A stretch of 5,782 nucleotides of DNA from Nitrososphaerota archaeon. Its GTDB lineage: Archaea; Iainarchaeota; Iainarchaeia; Iainarchaeales; VGJJ01. The position numbers and the translations under genes are program-made. The DNA is taken from contig JAGVNS010000108.1 of assembly GCA_020053155.1 (NCBI GenBank), positions 1-5,782 on the forward strand, in the 5' to 3' direction. Below, piece by piece: positions 5,167-5,782 of this stretch; the stretch's first letter is position 1, and each line of letters starts with the position of its first letter. Below the pieces are notes generated by a model. That model did no database searches. It was not told the origin of the DNA and saw only the letters and a list, made by a program, of their open reading frames with translations.

Positions 5167-5782
5167 ATGCTCTACCTCATCGGATTAGGATTGAATCCCA
5201 AACAACTCACGCTTGAAGCCCTTCATGCGATTCAGCGGTGTGAAAGCGTGTACATGGAAACGTACACTTCCAAATACAGCGAGGGAACCATCTCTCAACT
5301 CGAAACCCTGCTGCATCGTAAATTGATAACGCGCAACCGAGAACAAATGGAAAAAAACGTTGAAGAGTTAGTGAGGGAAGCCCAAGCCCATCACGTGGGA
5401 ATACTTGTTTTTGGAAACCCGCTCAGTGCCACAACGCACGTATCCATTTTGATGGAGTGCAAAGAGAAAAGAGTTCCGTACCGCGTAATTCCAGGTGTGT
5501 CCATTTTCAATTACCGGGGAGTTTTAGGTTTAGATGAGTATCGTTTTGGACGCACCACCACATTTGTTTTTCAGCAGGAGGGATTTGAGCCCCTTTCTAC
5601 GTTTGACATGATTGTACAGAACCAAAAAATGGGATTGCACACGCATTGTTTGTTTGATTTGCACCCCGAAAATCAGCGATTCATGACCATTCCAGAGGCC
5701 ATTGAGTTCATTGAACGCGCCGCCAGTGCGCGGGACGCACGCATAACGAATTGGGTAGGGGTGGGTTTGGCAGGGATGGGAA
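5167..5782 (+). CDS. dphB: Diphthine synthase (DphB/Dph5 methyltransferase), 3' end outside window
   Basis: DphB methylates the modified histidine of translation elongation factor 2 with SAM to form diphthine, the middle step of diphthamide synthesis. Translated by eye, 205 codons are present of a family usually about 250-265 long; the frame is open to the window edge. Supporting features are MLYLIGLGLN (1-10), YMETYTSKYSEG (29-40), ITRNREQMEKN (54-64), the SAM loop VFGNPLSATTHVSIL (81-95), VIPGVSIFNYRGVLGLDEYRFGRTT (107-131, order and spacing typical of the family) and the late GLHTHCLFDL segment (156-165). Conserved GDP reads GNP (N84), the usual acidic residue after TTH is S93, and the usual H/N before ASI is altered (PGVS, 109-112). 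The fold and family look clear, but activity cannot be assumed. It follows the DUF63 gene by 41 nt and may have its own weak TATA element. Confidence 0.85.
   Translation, partial: MLYLIGLGLNPKQLTLEALHAIQRCESVYMETYTSKYSEGTISQLETLLHRKLITRNREQMEKNVEELVREAQAHHVGILVFGNPLSATTHVSILMECKEKRVPYRVIPGVSIFNYRGVLGLDEYRFGRTTTFVFQQEGFEPLSTFDMIVQNQKMGLHTHCLFDLHPENQRFMTIPEAIEFIERAASARDARITNWVGVGLAGMG

Overview
The window looks like a compact archaeal chromosome segment. The archaeal markers are a diphthine synthase (DphB), a Trm5-family tRNA methyltransferase, a DUF63 membrane protein, a single-domain KaiC/RAD55-like ATPase, a ScpA condensin subunit, and archaeal-style TATA elements centred about 25-28 bp upstream of start codons that lack Shine-Dalgarno motifs (leaderless genes). 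The adenylate kinase is the bacterial type with a Cys-rich LID rather than the short archaeal AdkA type. Together with the very tight packing this is compatible with a DPANN-like archaeon, but I cannot place the lineage from this sequence alone.

Layout. 1-156 is the only sizeable non-coding stretch. It holds a cluster of GACCGGCG-type direct and inverted repeats that folds into a strong hairpin, flanked by oligo-T runs. 157-960 (-) is scpA. 961-1037 is a divergent promoter region. 1038-1769 (+) is the KaiC-like ATPase. It converges with zero spacing on a four-gene minus-strand operon that reads, in transcription order, trm5-like (4215-3319), adk (3322-2684), tmk (2670-2029) and a small two-helix membrane protein (2024-1770). 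4216-4267 is a 52-bp divergent intergenic region in which one palindromic TATA element appears to serve both directions. 4268-5125 (+) is a DUF63 membrane protein, followed by dphB from 5167, which runs off the right edge.

How the genes fit together. The minus operon combines tRNA position-37 modification with nucleotide-kinase housekeeping (AMP and dTMP phosphorylation) and an uncharacterised small membrane protein. DphB makes the methylated diphthamide intermediate on elongation factor 2, and Trm5 makes m1G37, so two translation-accuracy modifications lie near each other on opposite strands. ScpA is a chromosome-organisation factor; no smc gene is visible. The KaiC-like ATPase has an intact nucleotide-binding core but no assignable specific role.

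The window is mostly ordinary housekeeping DNA. I found no defence system, CRISPR array, tRNA, rRNA or intact mobile element. The items most worth a second look are the shared palindromic promoter, the GC-rich hairpin repeat at the left edge, unusual residues in conserved motifs of Adk and DphB, and the two uncharacterised membrane proteins.
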